Source of the DNA: Formicarius rufipectus
Lineage: Eukaryota; Chordata; Aves; Passeriformes; Formicariidae
DNA length: 64,000 nt
Assembly: GCA_013399695.1 (NCBI GenBank)
Contig: VXAU01001770.1
Location: forward strand, 372,001 to 436,000
Direction: 5' to 3'
Shown here: one piece after another, positions 13,260 through 24,507 of the stretch
Layout: each line of letters starts with the position of its first letter
Position numbering within the stretch: position 1 is the first letter of the stretch
The notes under the pieces: generated by a model
Databases searched by the model: none
The model's input: only the letters and a program-made list of their open reading frames with translations
What the model was told of the DNA's origin: nothing
Made by a program: the position numbers and the translations under genes

Positions 13260-14050
13260 AGTATCATAAACAGAGAAAGGTAAGAAACTAACTTTTCAGG
13301 TGTTGTGCTGATACATGATGACATGGCAGGCTAGATACATCCACTGACACTAAGAAGAACCTGCTGATACCTACCTTCTCTTGACTAGTTTTCTCCACTT
13401 TTATAAAAAAAACCAGGATGAGTGAACTGACAATCTTTCATGATCTTCTTTAAACTGTCACTGTAGATGTGTTATTGACAAATTACGTATTTTCCAAAAA
13501 AGGAAGCCAAGAACTCCCTGAAAAATCATATTAGTGTTGTTACCAGCCACATCTCAGAAGCTGTTTAAAGCCTGGTGACTATCCAAGCATGTCAGCAGCT
13601 AGTGATATTACTGCAAGTAGAGTTGATCAGAAAAAGTTAGAGATGTAGCTGAACCCTAAATACACCACGTAGTGGAAATAGAAAAAACGAGAATCATTGC
13701 AACATGGACTGCAGTTGATGAGGTGCCATCCGATCATCCACATAAATACGCAACCTGAAATTCCCCTTGGGCTGCATCACAGATGTCAAAGTTCCACCAA
13801 GTACAGGCAGTGTGTTCACCAAACGCTCTGACAGCCAAGACTTTCATCTCAAGTGATGTTATGATAGTATGTCAGTTGCTCTGTTTTTGCAGATGTGAAT
13901 CATTAATGATGTCAACTTTTCCTAAATGACCTTGGCAACATATGGGAGCAGTTCCATTTAAAATTTCTTACAGTCAGTTACCACACACACAGTTTCAAAC
14001 TGGGCATGCTTAAAGATCTTTTCTACAATATAATCATTGATTACGTGAGG
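13260..14050 (-). pseudogene. Decayed ZP-domain (ZP3-like) relic
   Basis: This is not an open gene, but minus-strand fragments resemble a zona pellucida domain in the correct order. Near 13985-13880 are pieces such as NGTAP and, in another frame, CSHMLPR, resembling the CHYPR region. A run of about 50 codons ending near 13692 reads WLSERLVNT, then LGGTLTSVMQ, then FRLRIYVDDRMA. In ZP3 proteins this part has the form W..ER....LG......SV......LR.YVD.CVAT. Near 13325-13270 a frame reads MYLACHVIMYQHNT, like the family's IYITCHLKV segment. Stops and frame changes separate the pieces, and the conserved Cys after VD is Arg here, so it cannot be functional. ZP proteins form the egg coat. It may be an unprocessed or a retroposed copy. 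The assignment rests on motif memory, not a search. Confidence 0.4.
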
Positions 14051-16484
14051 TGAGATTTTTCACACATGCAAAATTCTCAGAAGGAAAGGAATCCCTGAAG
14101 AGGTCAATATACAAAGAAGGACCTAGTCTGTCCATTCACAAATCTCTATCACTTTGATATCTTGCACAGGACAGTTATTTAACTCTCTGATAAGGAAGCC
14201 TAATTTTGATAAAGGTCATTTGTGGATAAACAATAGAAACACAAACCATCACTGACTTAGTACATGATACTAATGATTCAAAGAGCAAGCTCAGATGGTG
14301 TTCTGTCCAGGTCTACAAAAAGAGTTTATTGTATTACCGTAAGATTGCTTGTTCCATGAAGAGGAAGGCTTCTATGTCATCCTCAAAAGATTAAAAATAG
14401 GTTAAGGAAAAGAGTGAAAAACATACAAATCAAGGGATCAGGACTTGAAATAAGTAGTTATGGAGTGCAGGCAGCTTTGCACTCGAGGTGTAACTGAAGC
14501 CTAAACCCCAAGGGTATGGTTAAAGATAACTTCTTTCTCATACTTCAGCAGGTCTCTAGCCAATTAGAAATACCTATGCTGGGCAAAGCACATTGTAAAT
14601 GTTAGTTTGGAAGATGTGAAACCATTCCATGTAATTTAGAAATACAAAGGTCAACTAGTTGAGACTGTTTTCTAAATTCTTTTAAGTAATAGTAACTGTC
14701 CTAACACACTCTAATAATACAGATCTGCTAACATTCTCACCCGTCTTTTCCCTCTAAATGTAAATGTTTGTGTTAAAGAAATTGAAAGGAAGAAACACTG
14801 AAACTGAAGAGAGAATGGAGGTAACTGCTGCAGTGAAGGAGTTTCAACAGATACATTTGGGCCACACGTTCAGGGTGTGAAGTCAGAGCAAGCCTTATAG
14901 CTCCAGTGGCTCACAATCCTAAATCTGGTGCCAGTATGACCTTTCTTCCAGCCTAGAGGTATATTACTGCAAGACTGATAGCATGGAAAAGTACAACCAA
15001 CATAACCACTCCCATTATCCCTCAGCTTACTTTCCACCTTACTGGAAGGAGTGGCTTTAGGATTTTTTTTTTTTTGGTTGATCTTGGGGCAAAAACCTGA
15101 TACTTTCCTTACAGTAATGTAAAGCCTCACAGCAGCATTAACCAATAAATGAGACCTGCAATTAAGAAACACTGGAGGACAATACTATCAGTGGTCAGAA
15201 CTGCTTCCATACTTATGAATGTGAGTCAGTTCAGGGCGTCAGGCTGGTCAAGAGGACTGAGGGGAGAGCAAAGATGTGACTGGTCTAAAGCAAAGAGAGA
15301 CTTCAGACAATAACTGAGCATTTTTTGTAAAGACTGGTAGATTAATGGAGAGAAAAGCTACAGAGACCATTAAATCATCAAGGATAGTGCAGGAAAGACT
15401 TGAGTCATGATCAGCATGTTACTGAGTAAGCTGATGAGCCAGACTTACCACTTCAGTGCTGGCTGGGGGTAAACTAGCAGGCATCCATAGGCAACAAGGC
15501 ACCCAAGAAGCAAATTATGTAGTTCAGGTACTTTTGAATTTTCCAGAAACATAAAAAAGGCTGAGGTTTTTAGAACACCTCATTATTATGAAACAGAACT
15601 AAGAAATGTAAACTGTTAATTATATAATTAAAATCTATTCTAGTAACCACTTGAGACAATGTTATGTCTGAAAATGGAATGGATGTTTGTGTGCCGTAAT
15701 ATTACTTCCATTTTTCAGTAGAGGCGTGAAGGCAATGACACAGTCTCCTCAAGTCTCCACCCATCCTATGGTTCTTGCTGCCTAGAACAGTTTAAATGCT
15801 GCAGTAAGTACCGGGTCCCAGAGCTGCTGACCAGCTGCTAACTCTGGTTGCATTAGCACACCCACGTCCAGTCTCACCCTGCTGTTGATGCTTCAGTCTG
15901 AGCAGGTGCATGTGCCTTCCAAACATACTCTGCTCACACATTTTTGTCTGGCTTTGCTCAGACCTCAGATTTCAGCCAGATTTTAGAGATGCTTTTAAGC
16001 TAAACTGGTAATCTGGAAAAGGTTTGGAGGGCCTGATTTTTTAATTTTTTTTAACTAAACTATCTTGAAGTTAGTTAGCAACTCCAGGAAAACATTTTTT
16101 GTGCCAAAAGAGCATTTAAAGCAGCTGTTCAGTACTTTGCAAACACCTGTGCTTATTTTTAAGCATACTAACAGTGGGAATAGCTTTTTCCCTCACTTCT
16201 AGACCATTTACTTATATTAAGAAGCCTTCGTTCATGAAATATACTCATATTTCAATAATTCTGACAGTGAAAAACACTGAGTTATAATGACGACATGACT
16301 AAAATGACAATCTGTTGATGGTAACTTGAAATATTCAAGTATTAACAGTAGGATTTGCCTCTAAATTAAAGACCAGATTTAGCAGACACAAGATTGCATT
16401 ACTTATTCTGAAACCACTCTCTTGTTTCTCAAAAACTTTTGGTTTTCTGGAAAAACAAGCCAAAGAATTACTGATGCATTAAGC
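14051..16484. other. Intergenic DNA, nothing firmly recognised
   Basis: A 100-codon minus-strand frame at 14870-15172 lies upstream of the ZP-like relic and could be decayed 5' sequence of the same gene, but it has no motif I recognise. The rest is AT-rich non-coding DNA. Confidence 0.5.
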
Positions 16485-16645
16485 GAGTTCTGAAGATCAC
16501 CTAGTCCAGCCTTGCCTGCCGAAAGCAGGTTCACCTTGAACAGAGTGAGTTCTGAATGTCTCCAAGGATGGAGACTCATCCCCCTACCTCTCTGGTGAAC
16601 CAGATCCAAATGCACTAAAGCCTTCTGGATACTTCTTCACAAGTA
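16485..16645 (-). mobile_element. CR1 LINE fragment, diverged
   Basis: GATCACCTAGTCCAGCC, a CTGCCGAAAGCAGGTTCACC-like stretch, and TCTCCAAGGATGGAGACTC follow each other as in the CR1 3' region read antisense. The right part is much diverged and the 3' terminal repeats are missing, so this is an old truncated copy. Confidence 0.72.
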
Positions 16646-18829
16646 TGACTTACATAACTTTATTAGTGTAGCTAACAGATGTCCATACAAGTCTGCCACA
16701 AGCTAGAATTACAAGTTCTCATGTGTCCACTAATTTCCAGGCTTCTAAAAACTCACTGAAGACCCACCACGCCCACGAAAGAAGGAACAGCATTGTCATG
16801 ACAGAAGTAGCCCTGAAAGAAAATGAGATCTCTGCTTCATAAGGAGCATTTTAAACACTTAGCCCTAACATCATGGAAAACAAGAACAGTGGATCCTGCA
16901 CAGCTGGTGACTCAGCCATTTCTACTGCTGTTGAAGGTCAATAGTGATAACCCTCCCCAACTTATTTGTTCCACCATGTTGGTTTCAGCGTAGTTTCAAC
17001 TGTTACAATTATTTAACTGTATTACTGATGTGATTATTAGGGCAAGAGAGCAAACCAAGAGTTGTTTAGAACTTCTGGGTTTGATTTCCCTTCTCCCCTT
17101 GGAAAGAGTCACCCAATAATGTTCTGCAGAGTTCAGCCCATTGCCCATCTTATAGATATTAACTGCAAATAGGCAAGAGACAAATGTAAACTTAGGTAAA
17201 ACCGTATCAGACTTGGAAGTCAATTCTTTGGATTGGTCAGTCTGTGGCTGCATGCCCACAGAGAAAAACTTCTCAGCATTACCGTATTCAAGAGCAATGC
17301 AATATTTCAAACTCTTTTGGCCCTTGCAATAAAACTTTTAAATAGTCTTTATAATGTACACTTGGTAATCGGCAGTTACGATCAAATGCCCACATAGCCT
17401 GTAAAAACTCCGTATGTTGGCAGAGAAAGTTGAAGACAACTTCAGATAACACAGAAGGAAAAAGGGAATGAATTATGGGAACACTGTAGGAGAGATCAAG
17501 TCACTGTAACGCTTCCCTCAAAGACAATATAAAGCACAACAGAAAAGCACCTAAGCACATTGGTAGGTACAAAGAGGCAGCCAGCTCTGGCAAAGCATCA
17601 GTGGTAACTGCTGACAGCAGTAATACATTTTCACAACCATTTTTTACTTCGGAAACAACAGTCTCCTATCTTAAGTTTGAAAGAAACAGTTCACTACACT
17701 TCTTGCTGTTCATATGGGATACAAAATGGGAAGTTACCTACTACATGAAGTCTAGGAGCTCTCATGCATGTGTAAATGGATTTGTATCCTACAAATGTAG
17801 CACTGGAAGGAGAGAACTCATACAGGAATAGTTTGGCTGCTTCCAATGATGGAGTAGGGGAGATTAGCCCATAACTCAAGGCCAGTTTTGCATGCAATAT
17901 GAAGTTTAATTATCTTAACAGATTTTCTTACAGCTAATTGTAGCACTGACCAGAGAAACTGATTTATCAATGCTGGCTCTATGTTTAGAAGTCTATCTCC
18001 TTCTCTTTCAAACAGTTACTATTGATCCCACTGAATACAGTTCTATGATCACAAGCTCCCCAGTATTTTGCATTGTTTGCAAGCTCATTAACATCTGCAT
18101 ATGGTCCTTCATGGTGAAATCAGAACTATTTTATAGCAAGGTTGTGCATTATCATGGAAAGCTCCTAAATCTGTCATTTTTCTGTCAAGTCTCCATTTTT
18201 AGACAGATCATACTGCAACAGTTTTCATTTAAGAGTTGTTTCATAATCTACCTACCACGTGGGCCTGCATAGGAACTAAAAAGAGCTTTCCTGATGTGGT
18301 TTCCTTTTCCTCTCCCATCTATCCTCCCACCAAACACTGAGGTTTTTGGTCAGTTTACTTACCCTGACACATATTACTCAAAATCAGAACGCAGATGTCC
18401 TTGTTGGTGATGTAAAAAAAGACCCAATAAATTCCAAACATGAAGTAACTATTCCTGTGCGTTACCTCCAACTGATATAAATAATCACACATGGCTAAAA
18501 ACACTTTGGATGTAATTGGTGGGTATTGAGAGATGCCTGGAATCTGCCAAATCACCACTTAGCTGAAATCACAATTCATCTGTGAAGCTTATTCTGTCCA
18601 AGTCATTATTTTCTTAAATACTCTCAAACTTCTCATGTCAGAGCATGGATAGCTAGAAATACAAGCTTCTTGAAGACTAACTTACCTCTTTCTCTTTTCC
18701 TTCTATGTAAAAACAAATATTGTTAGAGATTCACATTATGCATTACTTAAAGCATAATTTAGTCAGATTCCATTGTGTGTGCACACATACACTGTCCAAC
18801 CTCAAATCAAACGTATAAAATGTGGTATT

Positions 18830-18835
18830 TTTATT
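18830..18835 (-). terminator. SPRED1: Distal poly(A) signal of SPRED1 (best candidate)
   Basis: AATAAA on the minus strand. About 40 bases further on is TGTATGTGTGTGC-like sequence, a good GU-rich downstream element. The implied 3' UTR length fits the long mammalian transcript. Confidence 0.45.
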
Positions 18836-19573
18836 CTCCTTCCTTTACTTGTTCTCCCTGTCTCCAAGTGATTAAATTAGACCTCAGCGTTCTCAAATGA
18901 AGGAAGTGGCGATACAATTCTACAGACTGAAGTCTTTCTGTTCTGGTACAGGAGCACATACCAATCAATGACAGTAAGTAAGCTAAAAGGTTCAAGAAAC
19001 ACTAACACAGAACACTGAGTATTAATTGCTAAGTGGCAAAGACAAATTGGCATATTTTTATGAATTCTTTTTAGAAATTGTCCACCAGGTCTGTGGTCTA
19101 CAACCTGTAGTATAACTTCAGTTTTTCCATTTAATTCATATGCTGCAGCAACTGAGTTTGATGTAGCTGTAAAGAGGAAAAAGAACAAGCGGGATAAAAG
19201 AAACAAAAAGTAAACAGGTAAGAAAAAGTAAAAGAACAAGAAAAAGGAATGAGAAGAGCTCCTAAGTTTGTTTTTGTGTTCAAAAGCAGGAGATTGTGTA
19301 TTATCCATGACATTAACGTGGATTTGTCTGATGAAACAATGTTTAATGCTGAGCCACTTTCTCGTAGGGTTTTCACATAGTTCTATAAATTTCCCTATTA
19401 ACCCCTCACCTTTTTAGTCAATTAATTTGCCTGTTTCATTTCTCTGGTAGCACTGCATATTCAAGTAATCAATTAAAATCTCAAGTATCAATAGCTAATA
19501 GTCCATGTAATGATGACACCTAGCAATAATAAAATTCTAGTTAGCAACTTTTCAAATGAACAGCGAGAATTCC

Positions 19574-19579
19574 TTTATT
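19574..19579 (-). terminator. SPRED1: Alternative poly(A) signal of SPRED1
   Basis: AATAAA on the minus strand, about 4.9 kb after the stop. The downstream sequence is less GU-rich than at 18.8 kb. Further AATAAA hexamers lie at 19705-19710, 20013-20018, 23277-23282 and 24057-24062; any of these could give shorter mRNAs. Confidence 0.3.
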
Positions 19580-20224
19580 GGCTGTAGCCAATAGGAAAAC
19601 ATTGCAAAACCTAGAGGCAAACACAATTAAATTTATAATAATCCATTCTAAACCCTGACCACTGAGCTTTCAAATTATAGTCTTACAGACTTCTACTTGT
19701 TCATTTTATTTCATGGACTGATTAGTTTTCCTTCATTTTCTGGTGTCTTATTCTTTAACTCACACGAAGTTTAGTATTATAATCAGAGATACAAATTTTT
19801 GTGATAGGGTCAAGTGGGAACTTAAATATATATGATTTATATAAATGCATCTTGATGTCCATAGCATGATGTCAAGGACAAGTACTACTTCAGATACAAA
19901 GGAAGCTGGTGGCATAAGCACAATTGTATTCAAAACATTGTAGCAACTCTTAAAAGTGGTTCTTACGATGGAAGATGCTGGAGCTTGAAGGTAATATCTG
20001 TATTTACTTCTTTTTATTCTTTTCTTGAGCTTCAACGTTTGATTTCATATGCACTGTTCAGAGTAAGCCCAGCACAGAAAGGAAAAAAACATGTTAGTTG
20101 CTTCATTTAAAGATCATTTTAATCAGGTAATTACAAGAAAAAACATTTAAAGTTTTTATGGTGTTATCTGCTACGTCAACTTACAAGGATATGATGTAAC
20201 AAACTGGTTACAAACTTAAAGACA

Positions 20225-20232
20225 TATTTACA
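20225..20232 (-). promoter_or_regulatory. Pumilio response element (candidate)
   Basis: TGTAAATA in the SPRED1 transcript sense matches the Pumilio octamer TGTANATA. Confidence 0.4.
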
Positions 20233-20777
20233 TTATATACTCAAACAAGCTATATTCATAAAGAAAACACCTATTGTATGAGTTAACTAAATTATACATC
20301 ATTTAGTAGAAACAAATAGCAGTTGAGGTTTAATGGAAACAATATACACATGAGGCACTTTGAGGTCATTAGAGTGGAAAGCAAATGACACCAAGCAAAA
20401 GAAGGAACACCACATACAGCTAATACTGCAGCTTTGAACATGAAGGTTGCTTCTTCACCAAATGCTTTGATTTCTGTAATAAACCACAACTTTTGCAATT
20501 AAGAGTGAGAAACCTTCAGGGGGGAAAAAAAAACCCAAAATGAAACCTAAACAGCCCCCCCGACTCTTCTTTATATTCACCAGTGCACCAAATGAAACAG
20601 AAATAGTCCAGCTGATGGACTAACAGTACCGTTAGGCATCTTTTTAAAAAGTTCTTGGTTTTGCTGCCAGCCACCGATCCTGATGTTCATTTTACTAATA
20701 AAAATGTATAGCTGTACTGGCTGCTCACTGTGCCATAAGCTCAGAAAAGATTTAAAGTCTAATTTAAACCTGGGCAT

Positions 20778-20785
20778 TATTTACA
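20778..20785 (-). promoter_or_regulatory. Pumilio response element (candidate)
   Basis: TGTAAATA in the transcript sense, matching TGTANATA. Confidence 0.4.
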
Positions 20786-21530
20786 TGAGAGTTCAACATT
20801 ATTGTCCAGGTACACTCAGATCATTCTTAGGAGAACTCATCCAAAGTGGGAATGTTATATTCCAACATGCACAATTAAGGCATTCTTCAAAATATCTTTC
20901 CTGCTTTAGAGCAAATTGCATTGGTTAATACTTTTTGGAACATCCCTTTCTTAAGCTCTGAAAGAGTTTTATACCAACACTTACTGCTGTTTACTAAAGT
21001 GTTACCATAATGGTAGATTATTATCAAATATTGCTTTAACCATGCACACAACTGCCGGTATAACCTTCTCTGCTACTGAATGGTGTATGTGAGAGCACAC
21101 ACCCACTGTGATACTTGACTTATATCACAAACCAAAATGTCAGATTCCCTCTGCATGAACATCAAAACTCCATCACTTTGCTGTGGGAAGAATTTCAAGA
21201 GGGGAAGTAAATAACAGCAAAAAAAATTTCTTATAAACTCCCTGACAGAATCAAAATAATCTTAATTTCATTCCTGATTTTATGCTCCTGTGTAATAAGC
21301 CATTGTAACTATTTTAAACCTAAAAAAAATACATGGTTAAAGGATTCTTACTTCAGTGTTAATAATGAATCTTAAAAAACGAGACAAAGAATCATAGTAA
21401 GATCAAATTACTAGCCTGTAAATTCCTAACTAAAGAGTAACATATAGTGTACCTTAAGTCCTGCACCAACAGCCAGTCAAATGACGATGTAATCCAACAT
21501 CGCGCCTGAACGCCGCTGAATGCTTTTCCC

Positions 21531-21544
21531 CCAGTAGATGGTGC
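21531..21544 (+). promoter_or_regulatory. CTCF-like core motif (candidate)
   Basis: CCAGTAGATGGTGC matches the CTCF core CCASYAGRKGGCRS at 13 of 14 positions. It sits inside the CpG-rich patch (21484-21670) of the proposed SPRED1 3' UTR. Thirteen of its bases recur at 6162-6174. Confidence 0.35.
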
Positions 21545-22276
21545 ACGAGTGCCGCTGTCATTTCACTTCTTCCCCTACTTTCAAGGGGAAATACTTAATT
21601 TTCACGGTAACCGAGGCTTTCAATAAGCGAGGGACTTAATATGCAGTGACGGTTTCCAAAGGCTCGGGTCCCCTCCAAGCAAGACAAAGCTCTGCTATTA
21701 CATGCCTGACAAACTACAGCTCTGACATTAAAGGCAAGGGGAGGAGAATGGATTGGGGACGAAATGTCTCTTCAAATGTTTAAGAAAGTATTTCAGAAGT
21801 TATAAATATTATGTCCCACCAAAACCAAAAGATACACAGATGTAACAGCCCGTTCTGCAATCGGTTTACCATACATCCACCTTCCACTACTCATCTCATA
21901 AATGCAACAGGGGATAAGATCCCTAACCCCAGAAGGAAAAGTACATGTGCAGGCTACTAAAACTAACCCTTTTGTAACCTCGTATCTTTGCATTCATTTA
22001 GTCACTCTCAAACCAGGCAAGCAGGCTGACACTTCCAGCACAAGAAGAACAAGTGAGAGTAAGTCCTTTTTTAGATGAAGCAAGTCTTCAAAGAGAAAAG
22101 CAAAAGGTGAAAACATCTTAGCAGAGAAGTGGTTAAACGCAAAGTGCAAAAATTAATGCAGACATTCAATAAAAACATTAAAGCATATGTTTCATATAAA
22201 ATACAGTACAGGACCAGGATTTTCACTATGCTGTATAGTGCTCAGAGGAAACCGTTAAACTAATTACTTTCTGAAA

Positions 22277-22284
22277 TATATACA
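22277..22284 (-). promoter_or_regulatory. Pumilio response element (candidate)
   Basis: TGTATATA in the transcript sense, matching TGTANATA. Confidence 0.4.
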
Positions 22285-22692
22285 TGATATTCTTATATAG
22301 TATTTTCCTATACAGCCAGCAAGTTCTTTTCTTAGGTTGTTCATACAATGGACCTTGAATGAGGAACCTAGCACTTAGAAATTACAAATTCCCCTTGTTC
22401 ACTAAAAAAGAAAAACAAAACTTTTTTTTTTTTTTTTAATGAAAGTTGTTTTTAAAGTTAACAGTCTATTCTAGGCAACCAGGTTTAACTGAAAATGTGT
22501 GAAGCATGAAAATCAACCAGAGTAGCAGCTTTCAAATATATGAACAGTAAAAACCAAGACATCTGCTATCATGTCACATTTGACTTGAGTCATCCAATCA
22601 ACTCAATACAAAACTAGAAGCTCTTCCATAACTTCTATAGTTATCAAATTTGTCTTCTTTGTCAACGTGAAACAATACTTTGAGATGATCTA

Positions 22693-22700
22693 TATATACA
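22693..22700 (-). promoter_or_regulatory. Pumilio response element (candidate)
   Basis: TGTATATA in the transcript sense. It lies only 79 bases from the next site at 22772-22779. Confidence 0.42.
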
Positions 22701-22771
22701 AGGTGGTCAATTCAAGCTGTAATATAAATATAATGTTTTCTTTCAAAAAGTACTTTACAGACAGATAAAGT

Positions 22772-22779
22772 TATATACA
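22772..22779 (-). promoter_or_regulatory. Pumilio response element (candidate)
   Basis: TGTATATA in the transcript sense, paired with the site at 22693-22700. Confidence 0.42.
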
Positions 22780-23954
22780 CTTGCTCATTTTACTTCTGGG
22801 CTACAAAGGAAAATTAAGGGGAACGATACAGGCAGAAAAAAATTACACAAAATACTGAAGAAATGTATAGAAGTGAGAAAAGTAAGCCATATCCATATTT
22901 TAAAATAAATAAATTAGGTTGTTTGTTTAATAACAAAGGTATACTGAGGAGTCTGTCCCACTCCAGCCAAGATGATAAACAGGCACCTTCGTTAATAAAT
23001 TATGACTGTTTTTAGTGTTTTACATATCCTTAACAAGTAACATGTTTCTTCGTAACAGAGCAAAACATGTAACGATTAAAAAAATTCTCTATGGGTTAAT
23101 TGGCTAATTCTTACCTGAAAGCTAAAGACTTAGTAAGCACAAAACCATAAGAAATATCATACACAATATACCACCGTGCATACACACACGCTCTCTTACT
23201 TTCCACCACCATTCCCCCACCCCTGCCTTGAAATTTCCCCAATTAAGAAGTTCACTCAGTTTTGCCTGGGCTGGAATTTATTTCTCAAGCTAAGTATTTT
23301 GTTGTTGTTTTTGAACAAAACAAACAGTACTTTTGTTCTTGTCCATTCAAATTAGAAAAATTTGTGGTTCAAAATAATGAAAACAATTTCACTTTTGTTA
23401 TTAATCTTTTGTTTTAATCATAGTACTTGATAAACAGCTGAACAGGATCCTAGTTTAACAGAAGGATAAACAAGAACACTGATGACAATTTGTTACAACT
23501 GCCTTAATGTACCTTTTGCTTAATGAACATTTGAATATGCAAGAAAGTATTTTTGAGGACACCTCAAAAGAAAACAACTTGCTGGTTGAACAACAGAAAC
23601 AATGTCCTTTTTGCTATTATGTTGAAATCAAAGTCATTTATATATAAAAATAAATGTTATGTTCTAACAAGAACATTTTAGACAATTACATCTGTGCTTA
23701 ACAAAAAATATTGGTCACTCAAGACTAGAATAATTAATATTTTAAAGGTTTTTAGATTATCAGAACGTATGGATACAATTCAACACAAACTGTAGCTGAA
23801 GGGAACCAGGACTGAAAATATCAATTTGTCCATCTGGAATAAAAATGCAACTAAATTAACTAATTAAATATTTAAAATACTACCATGGAATGTGACAGTA
23901 GATATGGTCCATACCTACCATATCAGAGGGAAGGGAAGTTTAACATGTAATAAT

Positions 23955-23961
23955 TCGTACC
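23955..23961 (-). promoter_or_regulatory. miR-126-3p seed match in the SPRED1 3' UTR
   Basis: The transcript reads GGTACGA, a 7mer-A1 match to the miR-126-3p seed, about 550 bases after the stop codon. SPRED1 is an established miR-126 target in mammalian and fish endothelium, so the site has a known biological counterpart. It contains a CpG, and such a 7-mer is rare by chance in this AT-rich UTR. Confidence 0.7.
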
Positions 23962-24507
23962 TTACACATTTAGTTAAATATAAACATTTGTTATTTATAC
24001 ATAAAGTTGCTTCCAAAAAACTATTAATAAGTGATTTAGTTGCACTTAAAATCAGTTTTATTTCTCATTTGCCAAGTATTAACTTTTCTTAATCTTAAAT
24101 CAACTGTCACTAGTGCACTTTTAGTTAAAATTTCCCCTCAGGTAAGTTTTAATCCTTTTAAAAGAGCCCCCTCACCTAAACCATGAACGTACAAAGTGGC
24201 AAAAGTTAATCCCTTTTAGTATAATCATAGTTTATATACTCATTTTATAGCCAATAATAAGAACAGGCTTTCCTTTGCAAGATCTCCTTCACAACTCGCA
24301 ACAAATGCCACGCACTCAAAGAAAATAGTTAGGCGTGGCTAACACTTGTAAAATGCCAAGGTCTGACAAGTCTTGTTGCTTCCTCCACATCAAGCATCTC
24401 TTACGTGAAAGAAGATTCCCTTCAGCTTGCTAAAAAGCTTCCACAAATCCAAGTTAGATGCTTCCTGGAAACAAAGATTTTTCAGCTCTGTTTGGCACAA
24501 GACTGAT

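Larger units (their letters stand above)
18812..24507 (-). other. SPRED1: SPRED1 3' UTR (proposed extent)
   Basis: This is the region after the SPRED1 stop codon, in the direction of transcription. No splice signal is needed, and open frames are short in all frames. The extent is inferred. The mammalian SPRED1 mRNA has a 3' UTR of roughly 5 kb or more, and an AATAAA at 18835-18830 followed by a GT-rich stretch would end a 5.7-kb UTR here. Nearer AATAAA hexamers could give shorter forms. The UTR carries a miR-126 seed match and five Pumilio-type octamers, both consistent with post-transcriptional control. A local cluster of about twelve CpGs lies at 21484-21670 in otherwise CpG-poor sequence. 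Confidence 0.55.

Noticed and set aside
18877..19376. Minus-strand frames of 143 and 81 codons with Phe/Leu-rich stretches
   Set aside because: They overlap each other in different frames in the proposed 3' UTR, and the hydrophobic runs come from A/G-rich plus-strand sequence.
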